Assembly (NCBI GenBank): GCA_021531385.1 | Contig: JAFBIR010000003.1 | Location: forward strand, 62,001-126,000 | Source: Parabacteroides distasonis | GTDB lineage: Bacteria; Bacteroidota; Bacteroidia; Bacteroidales; Tannerellaceae | DNA length: 64,000 nucleotides | Reading direction: 5' to 3' | In this document: piece after piece, positions 8,981 to 18,337 of the stretch | Numbering within the stretch: position 1 is the stretch's first letter | How the letters are laid out: every line of letters begins with the position of its first letter | Notes under the pieces: model-generated | The model's database searches: none | What the model was told of the DNA's origin: nothing | Seen by the model: the letters and a program-made list of their open reading frames with translations, nothing else | Program-made: the position numbers and the translations under genes

Positions 8981-10546
8981 TTATTTCAGTTGCTTCAATG
9001 CTTTCCAGTTTACTTCCACCGGGTATTTCCGATTCAGCTCCTCGATCCAAGCCTCCTCTAACGCCTTCTGCTCCGCAGCAGGTTTACTCCAGACCTTCCG
9101 GTTGCTGATCTCAAACAGCAAGATGCCATCTCGATACTCTTGCATCAAATGCGGGACCTCAGGATGTTTCTGCTCTAAATTCTTCCGCTCAGCGGTGGTC
9201 ACGATGTCTCGTACAAACAGGTCAAACACCTCTTGCATGAAGTCTCCCGCATAGGTCTTCGTCGAGAAGGGAGCCCGCTGGATGTAATAGGCGAACTCCG
9301 ACTGCGGGAAATCCTGTCCATCCAGATGGATCAAAGTCTTGTTCATCTCCTTGGCCTTCTCATAAAAAGCCTTATCCGTCGGGAAATAATCATTACATAA
9401 GGCCTGCAGCTCCGCATAAGCTTCCGGATAGAAACGATAGCCATACTCTCGCTTCATGCGCTCGTCAAACGCCTGATAAAGCTCAAAGTTATGCTCGCCC
9501 TGCCCCATCTGCCGTCGCAGGGATTTCTCCTCTTGCTCAAAGGGGACGCGTCCTTTCCGCTCCAAAAGCTTGATAATATGATAGCCAAAACGGGTCTCAA
9601 CGAGGCCTGAGAGCTCGCCTGGTGTGGTCAGTTGAAAAGCAGCCACCTCAAAAGGCTCCACCATCTCACCGACTCCAAACCAAGGCAATTCACCCTGTTT
9701 CTTAGCAGAAGCAGGATCCGCGGAATAACGAGTGGCTAACTCTCCAAAGTCCGCTCCCTCTTTCAGCTGCTGATAGATGGCTTCCGCCTCTTTTTTCACC
9801 GCCGCTGAATCTTGTGCCGTTCCCTCCTTGGGATAAGCCAACAAAATATGAGCGACATGTACACGTCCAGGATTAGGCTTACGGCTATGCACCTGTATCA
9901 AGTGAAAACCTAACTTGGTGCGAACAGGCATGGAAATCTCGCCGATAGGCAGGGAATAAGCTGCCTCCTCAAAAGCCTTGAGTGTCTGCATCGGACGCAA
10001 GCAACGCACATATTCGTAGGCGACATGCTCTTTATCCTTCTCAGACAGTTCCTTACCGACCGCCTCTATCGTCTCGCCCTTTTTCAAACGGGCGTAAGCC
10101 TGCATGGCCTCCTCATAGACAGGCAACGTATCCTTAGAGACCGTCTGCTCCGGTAAACGAAACAAGATATGTGAAAACTCCACGGTATGCGCCCCTCGGT
10201 CGTAAACCGCTTTCGCGGCTTGACGCTCAGCCTCCTTGTCAGAGAGATAGCTATCCACCAACTGATGGCGATACCCCTCCAACTCCTTTTTAAAGGCCTC
10301 CGTCTGGTCCAATCCCTGAGCCTCCGCATCAGCCACTTTCAGCTTGAAGTTCTTAAACAACTCCACATACTGTTCAACCGATTGCTTATCAGAAAGATTG
10401 ACCTCCGCGTTCTTTTGAGCGATATACACAAACTCAGCCAATGGCACTTGCTTTCCTGCCACAACCATCGCAACAGAATCAGGCAAGGCCTGCGCATAGG
10501 CTGTCAAGCCGACGCACGCACCCAATGAGAGAAGTAAGTTTTTCAT
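8981..10546 (-). CDS. Exported parvulin-type peptidylprolyl isomerase
   Basis: A 521-residue exported protein with a short signal peptide ending YAQA near residue 19. Two parvulin domains are visible: one at about residues 120-220 (HILFRLP..., FHLIQVHSRKP) and one at about 225-330 (VAHILLAYPKEG, GELPWFGVGEM, FGYHIIKLLERKG). The C-terminal 190 residues are helical and resemble the substrate-holding arms of PrsA/PpiD-type foldases. It is the first gene of the seven-gene run down to 1.4 kb and likely acts with the two SurA-like proteins downstream. Confidence 0.92.
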   Translation of the reverse strand: MKNLLLSLGACVGLTAYAQALPDSVAMVVAGKQVPLAEFVYIAQKNAEVNLSDKQSVEQYVELFKNFKLKVADAEAQGLDQTEAFKKELEGYRHQLVDSYLSDKEAERQAAKAVYDRGAHTVEFSHILFRLPEQTVSKDTLPVYEEAMQAYARLKKGETIEAVGKELSEKDKEHVAYEYVRCLRPMQTLKAFEEAAYSLPIGEISMPVRTKLGFHLIQVHSRKPNPGRVHVAHILLAYPKEGTAQDSAAVKKEAEAIYQQLKEGADFGELATRYSADPASAKKQGELPWFGVGEMVEPFEVAAFQLTTPGELSGLVETRFGYHIIKLLERKGRVPFEQEEKSLRRQMGQGEHNFELYQAFDERMKREYGYRFYPEAYAELQALCNDYFPTDKAFYEKAKEMNKTLIHLDGQDFPQSEFAYYIQRAPFSTKTYAGDFMQEVFDLFVRDIVTTAERKNLEQKHPEVPHLMQEYRDGILLFEISNRKVWSKPAAEQKALEEAWIEELNRKYPVEVNWKALKQLK

Positions 10547-10586
10547 CTAATATCCTTTTTCTATCCCTAAGAAAATCCTATAAAAT

Positions 10587-10644
10587 AACACTAACTTAAC
10601 GGAGACCTATGCAGAAAAGTATATGGATCCCTTAAATTAGTGTT
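10587..10644 (-). terminator. Probable terminator of recQ operon
   Basis: AACACTAACTTAA at 10587-10599 pairs with TTAAATTAGTGTT at 10632-10644 with one mismatch, across a 32-base loop. On the minus strand the stem is followed by TTATTTTAT. It sits just after the recQ stop. The long loop lowers confidence. Confidence 0.45.
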
Positions 10645-10655
10645 TTTTATATGCC

Positions 10656-12836
10656 TTAGTTCGCCATCTCCGAGAGGAACTTGATGCGCACCAAGCGAAT
10701 CTCGTCTTCCGTATAGTCGCCACCCAACTCCTCGATCGCATCCTCCAAGTCATCTGTCTCAGAATCCTTGAAGTACTCATAGATATCCTCTACATGGTCC
10801 TCATCCATGACATCATTCACGAAGTAGTCGATATTGATACGTGTACCGGAATAAACAATCGCCTCGATCTCATCCAGCAATTCCGAGAACTCCAGTCCAT
10901 TCGATGAAGCGATCTCATCCAATGCCACCTTACGATCAATCCGCTGAATGATTGACACTTTCAACTTCGATTTGTTTGCCACGGTACGCACACGCAGGTC
11001 TTCCGGACGCTCGATCTCGTTCTCTTCTACATGACGTTTGATCAACTCAATGAACTCTTTCCCATACCGTTTCGCTTTGCCTGCACCTACGCCAGGGATA
11101 TTTTGCAACTCCTCCAACGTAATCGGATAGGTCGTAGCCATTGCCTCGAGTGAGGGATCTTGGAAAATCACGAAAGGAGGAACCTGCAGACTCTTAGACA
11201 GCTTCTTACGCAAGTCTTTCATCATCGAGTAGAGCGCAGGATCCACCGCGCAAGAGGCACCTCCTCTGACCGGTGTCTCCTCCACCTCCTCCTCAAACTC
11301 GTTGTCTTTGGTAATCTTGAAGGAGACAGGCTTCTCCATAAACTCCTTGCCCTTCTCCGTGACTTTCAACAAGCCATAATTCTCAATATCTTTCAATAGA
11401 TAACCCGCAATCAGCGCTTGACGGATCACCGCGTTCCATGTCTTTTCATCCTCATCCTGACCAGAGCCAAAGATTTCTAATTCATTATGTTTGAAACTCT
11501 CTATCTCGGAAGTCTCTTTACCTATCAAGATATTGACAATATAATCCGCCTTAAATTTCTCTTTCAACGTACTGACAGCCTCCAGTACGGCACTCAATAA
11601 TTCTTTAGCCTCCACCTGTTTCTTGGGATTCTTACAATTATCACAATTGCCACAGTTATCCTCCAGGTACTCCTCTCCAAAGTAGTGCAACAGCACTTTA
11701 CGACGGCAAACGGAAGTCTCGGCATAAGCAGCCGTTTCTAACAGCAACTGCTTCCCGATCTCCTGCTCAGCGACGGGCTTTCCTTGCATGAACTTCTCCA
11801 GTTTCTGCAAATCTTTATAGGCATAGAAGGCCAAACATTGTCCCTCTCCCCCATCTCGACCCGCACGGCCTGTCTCCTGGTAATAACCTTCGAGGCTCTT
11901 CGGAATATCGTAATGGATCACATACCGCACGTCCGGTTTATCAATGCCCATACCAAACGCTATGGTCGCGACAATCACATCGGCCTTCTCCATCAAGAAC
12001 GCATCCTGATTCGCCGAACGCACTTGCGACTCCATCCCCGCATGATAAGGCAACGCCTTGATTCCATTCGCCTTCAAGATGTCGGCAAACTCCTCCACTT
12101 TCTTGCGGCTCAAGCAATATACAATACCCGATTTGCCTTCATTGGCTTTTATAAACTTTATAATCTCACGGTCTATATTCGCATCTTTCGGACGCACCTC
12201 GTAATACAAATTCGCACGGTTGAAGGATGACTTAAACACCTCCGCATCGATCATTCCCAGGTTCTTCTGAATATCATGCTGCACCTTGGGAGTGGCCGTA
12301 GCAGTCAGGGCAATCAACGGACGCTTACCTATCTCATTAATAATCGGTCGGATACGGCGATATTCCGGGCGGAAATCATGGCCCCACTCAGAGATACAGT
12401 GTGCCTCATCGACCGCATAGAAAGAGATCTTCACTTGCCGTAGGAACTCCACATTCTCCTCCTTGGTCAGGGACTCAGGCGCCACATACAGCAGCTTAGT
12501 CCGTCCAGACAGAATGTCTTGCTTCACCTGCTCGATAGCAGACTTATTCAACGAGGAGTTGATGAAATGGGCCACCCCGTCCTCCTCGCTAAAGTTACGC
12601 ATCGCATCCACCTGGTTCTTCATCAAGGCGATCAGCGGAGAAATAACGATAGCCGTTCCCTCCATCAAGAGAGAGGGCAACTGATAACAGAGCGACTTAC
12701 CACCACCGGTAGGCATCAATACAAACGTATCCTTACCAGCCAATACACTTTCGATAATGGCTTTTTGCTCTCCTTTAAATGCGCCAAAACCAAAGTGCCG
12801 TTTCAGCTCTTCCGTTAAATGATCCTTCTTTGCCAT
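10656..12836 (-). CDS. recQ: ATP-dependent DNA helicase RecQ
   Basis: A 726-residue 3'-5' DNA helicase for recombination repair. The helicase core shows Walker A TGGGKS (43-48), DEAH box (143-146) with the aromatic-rich loop after it, and the HYD..KS.E.YYQE.GRAGRDG motif VI region. The zinc-binding Cys cluster (C..R..LL.YFGE, then CGNCDNC) lies near residues 380-405, followed by the winged-helix RQC and an HRDC domain around 530-610. An acidic C-terminal tail extends beyond the usual end. It follows clpX by 27 bases and is probably cotranscribed with clpP-clpX. Confidence 0.97.
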   Translation of the reverse strand: MAKKDHLTEELKRHFGFGAFKGEQKAIIESVLAGKDTFVLMPTGGGKSLCYQLPSLLMEGTAIVISPLIALMKNQVDAMRNFSEEDGVAHFINSSLNKSAIEQVKQDILSGRTKLLYVAPESLTKEENVEFLRQVKISFYAVDEAHCISEWGHDFRPEYRRIRPIINEIGKRPLIALTATATPKVQHDIQKNLGMIDAEVFKSSFNRANLYYEVRPKDANIDREIIKFIKANEGKSGIVYCLSRKKVEEFADILKANGIKALPYHAGMESQVRSANQDAFLMEKADVIVATIAFGMGIDKPDVRYVIHYDIPKSLEGYYQETGRAGRDGGEGQCLAFYAYKDLQKLEKFMQGKPVAEQEIGKQLLLETAAYAETSVCRRKVLLHYFGEEYLEDNCGNCDNCKNPKKQVEAKELLSAVLEAVSTLKEKFKADYIVNILIGKETSEIESFKHNELEIFGSGQDEDEKTWNAVIRQALIAGYLLKDIENYGLLKVTEKGKEFMEKPVSFKITKDNEFEEEVEETPVRGGASCAVDPALYSMMKDLRKKLSKSLQVPPFVIFQDPSLEAMATTYPITLEELQNIPGVGAGKAKRYGKEFIELIKRHVEENEIERPEDLRVRTVANKSKLKVSIIQRIDRKVALDEIASSNGLEFSELLDEIEAIVYSGTRINIDYFVNDVMDEDHVEDIYEYFKDSETDDLEDAIEELGGDYTEDEIRLVRIKFLSEMAN

Positions 12837-12863
12837 ACTTCGTATTCGTATTAACCGAACCGC

Positions 12864-14102
12864 CTACGCATTCTCAAACTGCAAGCGATTCACATCCGAC
12901 TTTTCAAATTTCTCTTTTGCATAATCCAATGTTACATGTAACTCCTTGACGTCCTTTTGTGAGGGAATCGTATACATCGCATCCATCATGATCGCTTCCA
13001 CGATCGAGCGCAAACCTCTGGCACCCAACTTAAACTCTAACGCCTTATCGACAATAAACTCATAGACCTCCTCATCGAACAGCAACTGTACACCGTCCAT
13101 CTCAAACAGTTTCACATATTGCTTGATGATCGAGTTCTTCGGTTCCGTCAGGATGTTGCGCAACGCTGTTCGATCCAGCGGGTTCAAGTAAGTCAGAATT
13201 GGTAAACGACCGATAATCTCCGGAATCAATCCAAAAGCTTTCAAGTCAGCCGGCGTGATGTATTTCAAGAAATTATCCCGATCCACCGTAGAGGTCGCCA
13301 AGCTGGCTGAGTAACCTACCACACGGGTATTCAACCGCTGCGCGATCTTCTTCTCGATACCGTCAAACGCACCACCACAGATGAAAAGGATGTTTTTGGT
13401 ATCCACGGGAATCATCTTCTGCTCCGGATGCTTACGTCCACCCTGAGGCGGCACGTTCACCACTGAGCCCTCCAACAACTTTAACAGGCCCTGTTGCACG
13501 CCCTCGCCACTGACATCACGCGTGATGGAAGGATTATCGCCCTTTCGTGCGATCTTATCAATCTCATCGATAAAGACAATACCCCGTTGCGCAGCCTCCA
13601 CATCATAATCGGCCGCCTGCAGCAATCGAGTCAAAATACTTTCGATATCCTCTCCTACATAACCGGCTTGCGTCAATACTGTCGCATCCACAATGGCAAA
13701 CGGCACATGCAACAGCTTGGCGATCGTGCGGGCCAAGAGGGTCTTTCCTGTTCCCGTTGTGCCCACCAGGATGATGTTGGACTTCTCGATCTCCACGTCA
13801 TCCGCCGTCACTTTCTGCATCAACCGTTTGTAATGGTTGTAAACTGCTACAGCCAGATACTGCTTCGCAGCATCCTGTCCAATTACATATTGGTCTAAGA
13901 AAAGTTTAATATCCTCCGGTGTTGGCAACTCCGACATGCTCATCGTAAAAGAAGAAGACTCCGCAAATTTCTCCTTCACCATCTCATAGGCCTGCTGGGC
14001 ACACTCATCGCAGATAGAGCCATTGATTCCATTGATCAACAACCTGACATCGCGACCTGATCTCCCACAAAAGCTACAATAACCACCCGTACTTTTGGCC
14101 AT
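12864..14102 (-). CDS. clpX: ClpX, ATPase subunit of the ClpXP protease
   Basis: A 412-residue AAA+ unfoldase that feeds tagged substrates to ClpP. Visible elements: N-terminal zinc finger C9/C12/C31/C34; Walker A GTTGTGKT (114-121); pore loop GYVG (147-150); Walker B FIDE (177-180); the RKH pore loop (223-225); and the sensor-2 region GARGLR near the end. All key residues are present and the length is normal. It is 39 bases downstream of clpP and 27 bases upstream of recQ on the minus strand. Confidence 0.98.
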   Translation of the reverse strand: MAKSTGGYCSFCGRSGRDVRLLINGINGSICDECAQQAYEMVKEKFAESSSFTMSMSELPTPEDIKLFLDQYVIGQDAAKQYLAVAVYNHYKRLMQKVTADDVEIEKSNIILVGTTGTGKTLLARTIAKLLHVPFAIVDATVLTQAGYVGEDIESILTRLLQAADYDVEAAQRGIVFIDEIDKIARKGDNPSITRDVSGEGVQQGLLKLLEGSVVNVPPQGGRKHPEQKMIPVDTKNILFICGGAFDGIEKKIAQRLNTRVVGYSASLATSTVDRDNFLKYITPADLKAFGLIPEIIGRLPILTYLNPLDRTALRNILTEPKNSIIKQYVKLFEMDGVQLLFDEEVYEFIVDKALEFKLGARGLRSIVEAIMMDAMYTIPSQKDVKELHVTLDYAKEKFEKSDVNRLQFENA

Positions 14103-14141
14103 ACTTTCCTTCCTTATATATTATATATGTATAAATACGGA

Positions 14142-14804
14142 TTATTTTCTTCTTAACACATCATCAATCATGCCATAGGCTTTCGCCTCTTCCGCCGTCA
14201 TCCAATAATCGCGGTCACTATCCTGCGCAATCTTCTCATAGGGCTGGCCAGAGTGGTCAGACAAGATGGTATAAAGCTCTTTCTTCACCTTCAAAATCTC
14301 ACGGGCCGTGATCTCGATATCCGATGCTTGACCTTGCGCTCCACCCAACGGCTGGTGAATCATCACCCGGGAGTGCTGCAAAGCGAAACGTTTCCCCTTC
14401 GTACCCGCCACTAACAACACGGAAGCCATGGAAGCGGCCATACCCGTACAGATGGTAGAGACATTGCTGGAAATAAATTGCATCGTGTCATAAATCCCGT
14501 AACCTGCATATACACTGCCACCCGGCGAATTAATATAAATAGAGATGTCTTTGCCTGGATCACTGGAATCCAAATAGAGCAATTGCGCCTGAATCACATT
14601 CGCCGTGTAGTCATCGATCTGTGTCCCCAAAAAGATGATACGATCCATCATCAAACGAGAGAACACATCCATCTGAGCCACATTCAATTGTCGCTCCTCA
14701 ATAATTGTCGGGGAGATGTAACTACTGGTGATGTTCATATAGCTATCAAGAGCCATACCACTCATGCCCAAATGCTTTGTCGCATACTTTCTAAAATCTT
14801 CCAT
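14142..14804 (-). CDS. clpP: ClpP, proteolytic subunit of ClpXP
   Basis: A 220-residue serine protease of the ClpP family. The triad is complete: Ser125 in GMAASMAS, His150 in MIHQPLGG and Asp199 in DRDYW. The reading frame is open for 70 more codons upstream, but the start is placed at [13 protein letters not shown] because this matches ClpP, and because the upstream part lies across the promoter and a stem-loop. A 16-residue or so propeptide-like N-terminus is present. It stands upstream of clpX and downstream of tig, the common order in bacteria. Confidence 0.97.
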   Translation of the reverse strand: MEDFRKYATKHLGMSGMALDSYMNITSSYISPTIIEERQLNVAQMDVFSRLMMDRIIFLGTQIDDYTANVIQAQLLYLDSSDPGKDISIYINSPGGSVYAGYGIYDTMQFISSNVSTICTGMAASMASVLLVAGTKGKRFALQHSRVMIHQPLGGAQGQASDIEITAREILKVKKELYTILSDHSGQPYEKIAQDSDRDYWMTAEEAKAYGMIDDVLRRK

Positions 14805-14863
14805 ATAAAATATCCAATAGGTTTTTATTGATCCATTGCGCCTATCCAAGCAGGCGAAGAAAC

Positions 14864-14982
14864 GGAAAAAGGGATTTCTCTCCTCTTTCCTCAACGGATA
14901 AACAAAGTTATAAATAAATTTCTGAACGAAACAATTTATTTTGCCCTCCGCTAAGGTTTTTTCGAGAGAAATCCCTTTTTCC
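14864..14982. repeat. Perfect 19-bp inverted repeat flanking the clpP promoter
   Basis: GGAAAAAGGGATTTCTCTC at 14864-14882 has its exact reverse complement at 14964-14982. The 81 bases between contain the clpP promoter. A transcript reading through from tig could fold both arms together; a transcript from the clpP promoter would contain only the promoter-proximal arm. Confidence 0.85.
14903..14934 (-). promoter_or_regulatory. clpP promoter, Bacteroidetes type
   Basis: On the minus strand TAACTTTG (14903-14910) fits the -7 element TAnnTTTG. A TTG at 14932-14934 lies 21 bases upstream, within the usual spacing for the -33 element. Confidence 0.6.
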
Positions 14983-14987
14983 AGGGA

Positions 14988-15013
14988 TGACAGCCCAGTG
15001 TGAGGGGCTGTCA
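14988..15013 (-). terminator. Stem-loop after tig
   Basis: TGACAGCCC and GGGCTGTCA form a perfect 9-bp stem with an 8-base loop, 10 bases after the tig stop. No clean U-tract follows, so it may be a weak terminator or an mRNA 3'-end stabiliser. Confidence 0.55.
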
Positions 15014-15023
15014 AACGGCTATT

Positions 15024-16379
15024 TTATTCAAAAAGCTTTGCGAACTCGTCTGCGCTGACCTCTTTCTCATCGAGCGTAACCTGCTCTTTCAGCCAAGCAG
15101 CCAACTGCTCCTCAACCGCACGGTTAGCGATATTCTCAGCAGTCTGCGCATTCTTCAACATCTCCTTCGCATAGTTGTTGAGCACATCCTCAGGGATAGA
15201 CAACATGCCGTACTGTGCGAACTGAGCCTTAGCCACACGCTTAGCAAAGCTATCCACATCAGCCGGAGTCACCTTCAATTCGTTCTGACGAACCAAAGCA
15301 TCCTTGATCAACTGATATGTCAAATCTTTCACTACCTGCGGATAGTCCTTCTCTAACTGATCCGGCGTGTTCTTTGAATTAGAAGCCAGCAACCAACGCT
15401 TCAACAGCGCATCGTCAAACTTCAACTCACCAGCACGCTCAACCAACAGGTCACGAATATCCATCAAGAACTTAAAGTCGCTCTGCGGCATGAACTGCTC
15501 CAACAAAGCATCCTCGATCTTCTGCTTGAACTCCTCCTCTGAGGTAACCACGTTCTCGCCGAATACCTTGTCGAACAACTCCTGATTCATCTCAGCAGGC
15601 TGATGACGAGAGATCGTCTTCACCTCGAAGCTGAAATCGCCAGTCAACTCAGCGACCTTCTCCTTCTCCACGTGCAAGAAAGAGGCGATCTCTGCCTCGG
15701 CACCCTCATACGCCTTGTTCGGGTTGAATACAACCACGCTATTGACGTTAGCACCGATAAACTTCGCCTTCTCCTCCTCGTTCTTGATATACATCGGCAT
15801 CAAGACAGCGTTCTCTACAACGACACCGCCCTCTTTCGGAGTACCATTCTCCAACTCAGCGACGGTACCCTTCACCATATCTTTCTCCTCAACGGCCTCA
15901 CCATCGACATAAGAGCCAAAGTTCGCACGGTAAGAATCTACCTGCGTATTGATCATCTCGTCATCTACCTTCACTTTGTAGAACGGAAGCTGGTCGTTCT
16001 TGCTCAACTCGATGTGGATCTCCGGAGCCAGAGCCAAGTCGAAACAGAACTCGAAATCCTCGCTATGGTCGAAATCCAACGGTTTCTGCTCAGTCTCGTT
16101 CGGCATCGGCTCGCCCAATACGTGGAGGTCATTCTCACGAATATACTTGAACAAGTTCTCAGAGATCAGCTTGTTCACGACCTCTACCAAAGCCTGCTTA
16201 CCATACATCTTCTTGATCAGGCCCAGGGGCACCATACCTTTACGGAAACCCGGCACATTTGCTTTCTGACGAATGCTACGCAAATCCTTATCCAACTGAT
16301 CCGCATAGTCCGCCTTCACTATTTCCAATTTCAGGATACCGCTAACGGCATCATTGTTCTTATTAAAAGAAACGTTCAT
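15024..16379 (-). CDS. tig: Trigger factor
   Basis: A 451-residue ribosome-bound chaperone that meets nascent chains at the exit tunnel. The ribosome-binding signature GFRKGMVP is present near residue 44. The middle region (about 150-245) occupies the place of the FKBP-type isomerase domain but is divergent, as in other Bacteroidetes trigger factors, so isomerase activity is doubtful. The C-terminal helical chaperone domain follows. It precedes clpP and has its own strong promoter. Confidence 0.95.
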   Translation of the reverse strand: MNVSFNKNNDAVSGILKLEIVKADYADQLDKDLRSIRQKANVPGFRKGMVPLGLIKKMYGKQALVEVVNKLISENLFKYIRENDLHVLGEPMPNETEQKPLDFDHSEDFEFCFDLALAPEIHIELSKNDQLPFYKVKVDDEMINTQVDSYRANFGSYVDGEAVEEKDMVKGTVAELENGTPKEGGVVVENAVLMPMYIKNEEEKAKFIGANVNSVVVFNPNKAYEGAEAEIASFLHVEKEKVAELTGDFSFEVKTISRHQPAEMNQELFDKVFGENVVTSEEEFKQKIEDALLEQFMPQSDFKFLMDIRDLLVERAGELKFDDALLKRWLLASNSKNTPDQLEKDYPQVVKDLTYQLIKDALVRQNELKVTPADVDSFAKRVAKAQFAQYGMLSIPEDVLNNYAKEMLKNAQTAENIANRAVEEQLAAWLKEQVTLDEKEVSADEFAKLFE

Positions 16380-16424
16380 TATGAATGATTTATTTAATTA
16401 ATAGTCGCTTCAATTTTTAGGGTG

Positions 16425-16456
16425 CAAAAATAGAGTTAATCTTTTAATCCAACAAA
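16425..16456 (-). promoter_or_regulatory. tig promoter, strong Bacteroidetes consensus
   Basis: On the minus strand TTTG (16453-16456) is followed after 20 bases by TATTTTTG (16425-16432), an excellent match to TTTG-N19-21-TAnnTTTG. The leader to the tig ATG is about 40 bases. Confidence 0.8.
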
Positions 16457-16504
16457 TTTTACTTCGATTTTATTCCCGGTGGCTAACAAAAGGAAAGTTC
16501 TATG

Positions 16505-16512
16505 TATCTTTG
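16505..16512 (+). promoter_or_regulatory. -7 element for the CPBP protease gene
   Basis: TATCTTTG matches TAnnTTTG and lies 38 bases before the ATG at 16550. No clear -33 TTTG is present at the usual distance. Confidence 0.6.
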
Positions 16513-16549
16513 GCTGCCATAAAACAGACCATACAAAAACAGATTGTAT

Positions 16550-17443
16550 ATGCGTATAAAAGGGATTTTCGAAACCTATTCGGGTGGTAAACAGCTTTGG
16601 CTATTACTGTGCTTCTTGTTAGGAGGCACCTTGCTCGCTGAGTTTTGCACAACGGGAATCCATTGGATAGGAGGTTGCATCTCTAACGAATGGACAACAG
16701 GAACAGGATATCTGCGCACGATCCAAGGCCTATCAGCCCTCTGCACCTTCCTGCTTCCAGCCATCGCCATGGGCTACTGTTGCAGTCCTAACCTGACCGA
16801 TTATCTCTCGTTACGACGAGTCAACAATCCCCTCGCTTGGCCCCTCACCGCAGCCGGAATGGTCTTACTTGCCCCACTCATCAACCTGCTCAGCCTCTGG
16901 AATCAATCCCTGCACCTGCCAGCGGCATTAGCCCCCGTGGAGCAAACGATGCGTCAATGGGAAGAGTTAGCCGAACAGCTGACACAGACACTGCTTTCCA
17001 GTGATCGGATTGACATCCTGCTGGCCAACCTGTTTGTCGTAGCCATCCTTGCCGCCCTCACGGAAGAGTGCTTTTTTCGAGGCACGCTGCAACGCATCCT
17101 ATCTCGCTTCCATGCCAAGCCACATGTCGTGATCTGGACCGCCGCCATCCTCTTTAGCGCTTTCCACCTGCAATTCTACGGGTTCTTTCCACGAATGCTC
17201 TTAGGTGCCTATTTTGGCTATTTACTGCTCTGGAGCCAAAGCATCTGGCTACCGATCTTCGCCCACTTCATCAACAATGCCATAGCAGTCATCACCCTTT
17301 CTAACGACGCTCTGCAGGAGAACTACTACCTCACGGGTGAGATTCCCGCCAACGAGCTCCTGCCCTACAGCCTCTTTGCGCTGCTCTCAACCGGGCTCTT
17401 TATCGGGATAAATCATCTCTTACGTCGTCAACTGTCACAATGA
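16550..17443 (+). CDS. CPBP-family intramembrane glutamic endopeptidase
   Basis: A 297-residue multi-pass membrane protein with about seven or eight hydrophobic segments. The CPBP/Abi motifs are present in order: EECFFRG (EExxxR, about residue 182), FSAFHLQF (FxxxH) and HFINNAIA (HxxxN). This family includes Rce1 CAAX proteases and bacterial bacteriocin-immunity proteins; the substrate here is unknown. The ATG at 16550 is chosen over an in-frame TTG two codons upstream. The gene converges on lptB, and the two 3' ends overlap by 9 bases. Confidence 0.92.
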   Translation: MRIKGIFETYSGGKQLWLLLCFLLGGTLLAEFCTTGIHWIGGCISNEWTTGTGYLRTIQGLSALCTFLLPAIAMGYCCSPNLTDYLSLRRVNNPLAWPLTAAGMVLLAPLINLLSLWNQSLHLPAALAPVEQTMRQWEELAEQLTQTLLSSDRIDILLANLFVVAILAALTEECFFRGTLQRILSRFHAKPHVVIWTAAILFSAFHLQFYGFFPRMLLGAYFGYLLLWSQSIWLPIFAHFINNAIAVITLSNDALQENYYLTGEIPANELLPYSLFALLSTGLFIGINHLLRRQLSQ

Positions 17444-18187
17444 TTTCTTACGCAACACGAAGTCTTTACCCAGGTACTTCTCACGCACGATCTCATTAGC
17501 CGCCAGTTCCTCGGCCGTACCTTGAAACAGCACCTTGCCCTCAAACAACAAATAGGCACGGTCGCAAATGCTCAGTGTCTCATACACATTATGGTCGGTA
17601 ATCAAGATACCGATATGCTTATGTTTCAAGCGAGCCACGATGGTCTGAATATCCTGTACAGCAATCGGATCGACACCGGCAAAAGGCTCATCCAACATGA
17701 TGAATTTCGGGTCAATCGCCAAGCAACGGGCAATCTCCGCCCGGCGTCGCTCACCACCTGAGAGTTGATCGCCCAGGTTCTTGCGCACTTTGTTCAATCC
17801 GAACTCCGCCAATAGACTCTCCAAACGCTCCTTCTGCTCCTCCGGTGTATGCTCTGTCATCTCTAACACCGCCCGCAGGTTATCCTCCACCGTCATTTTC
17901 CGGAAGATGGAAGCCTCCTGTGCCAAATAACCAATGCCATTACGGGCCCGCATATAAACCGGATATTTCGTGATCTCCATCTCATTCAAGAAAATCTTGC
18001 CCTCGTTAGGAGTCACCAATCCCACAGTCATATAAAAAGTAGTGGTCTTACCCGCTCCGTTCGGTCCAAGCAAGCCCACAATCTCTCCCTGCTTGACATT
18101 GATCGAAACATGATTCACCACCGTGCGGGTCTTGTATTTCTTTACCAAATCCTCCGTCCGGAGCACCATTTGCTGTTCTTCTGCCAT
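17435..18187 (-). CDS. lptB: LptB, ATPase of the LPS export ABC transporter
   Basis: A 250-residue ABC ATPase that powers lipopolysaccharide extraction from the inner membrane. Walker A GPNGAGKT (41-48), the Q-loop region YLAQE (88-92), signature LSGGE (142-146) and Walker B IMLDEP (163-168) are intact. The sequence FAGVDPIAV after Walker B is characteristic of LptB. It has its own promoter, separated by 150 bases from tamL upstream. LptFG and LptC are not in the window. Confidence 0.95.
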   Translation of the reverse strand: MAEEQQMVLRTEDLVKKYKTRTVVNHVSINVKQGEIVGLLGPNGAGKTTTFYMTVGLVTPNEGKIFLNEMEITKYPVYMRARNGIGYLAQEASIFRKMTVEDNLRAVLEMTEHTPEEQKERLESLLAEFGLNKVRKNLGDQLSGGERRRAEIARCLAIDPKFIMLDEPFAGVDPIAVQDIQTIVARLKHKHIGILITDHNVYETLSICDRAYLLFEGKVLFQGTAEELAANEIVREKYLGKDFVLRKKSL

Positions 18188-18265
18188 ATTTTATCCTTTT
18201 TGTCGCCACAGATAGTACCTGCCCAGCTCTATGAAGCTAAACCTGCCTGTCTTCATCGTTTGGGG

Positions 18266-18273
18266 CAAAGATA
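18266..18273 (-). promoter_or_regulatory. -7 element for lptB
   Basis: TATCTTTG on the minus strand, about 80 bases upstream of the lptB ATG, matches TAnnTTTG. No convincing -33 element is seen. Confidence 0.5.
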
Positions 18274-18337
18274 AGCATTCCTTCCTCATTCCGCCTTACG
18301 TACAAACAGGAAGTTGCGATTTTGAAGTTTTCCAACA

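Noticed and set aside
14805-15014. 70-residue N-terminal extension of ClpP
   Set aside because: It crosses the clpP promoter and the stem-loop after tig, has no ClpP similarity, and the normal start MEDFRKY lies at 14804.
16458-16482. Near-match to the island motif, TTTAC-N15-GGTGG, upstream of the CPBP gene
   Set aside because: Two of ten fixed bases differ and a normal TATCTTTG promoter lies between it and the gene.
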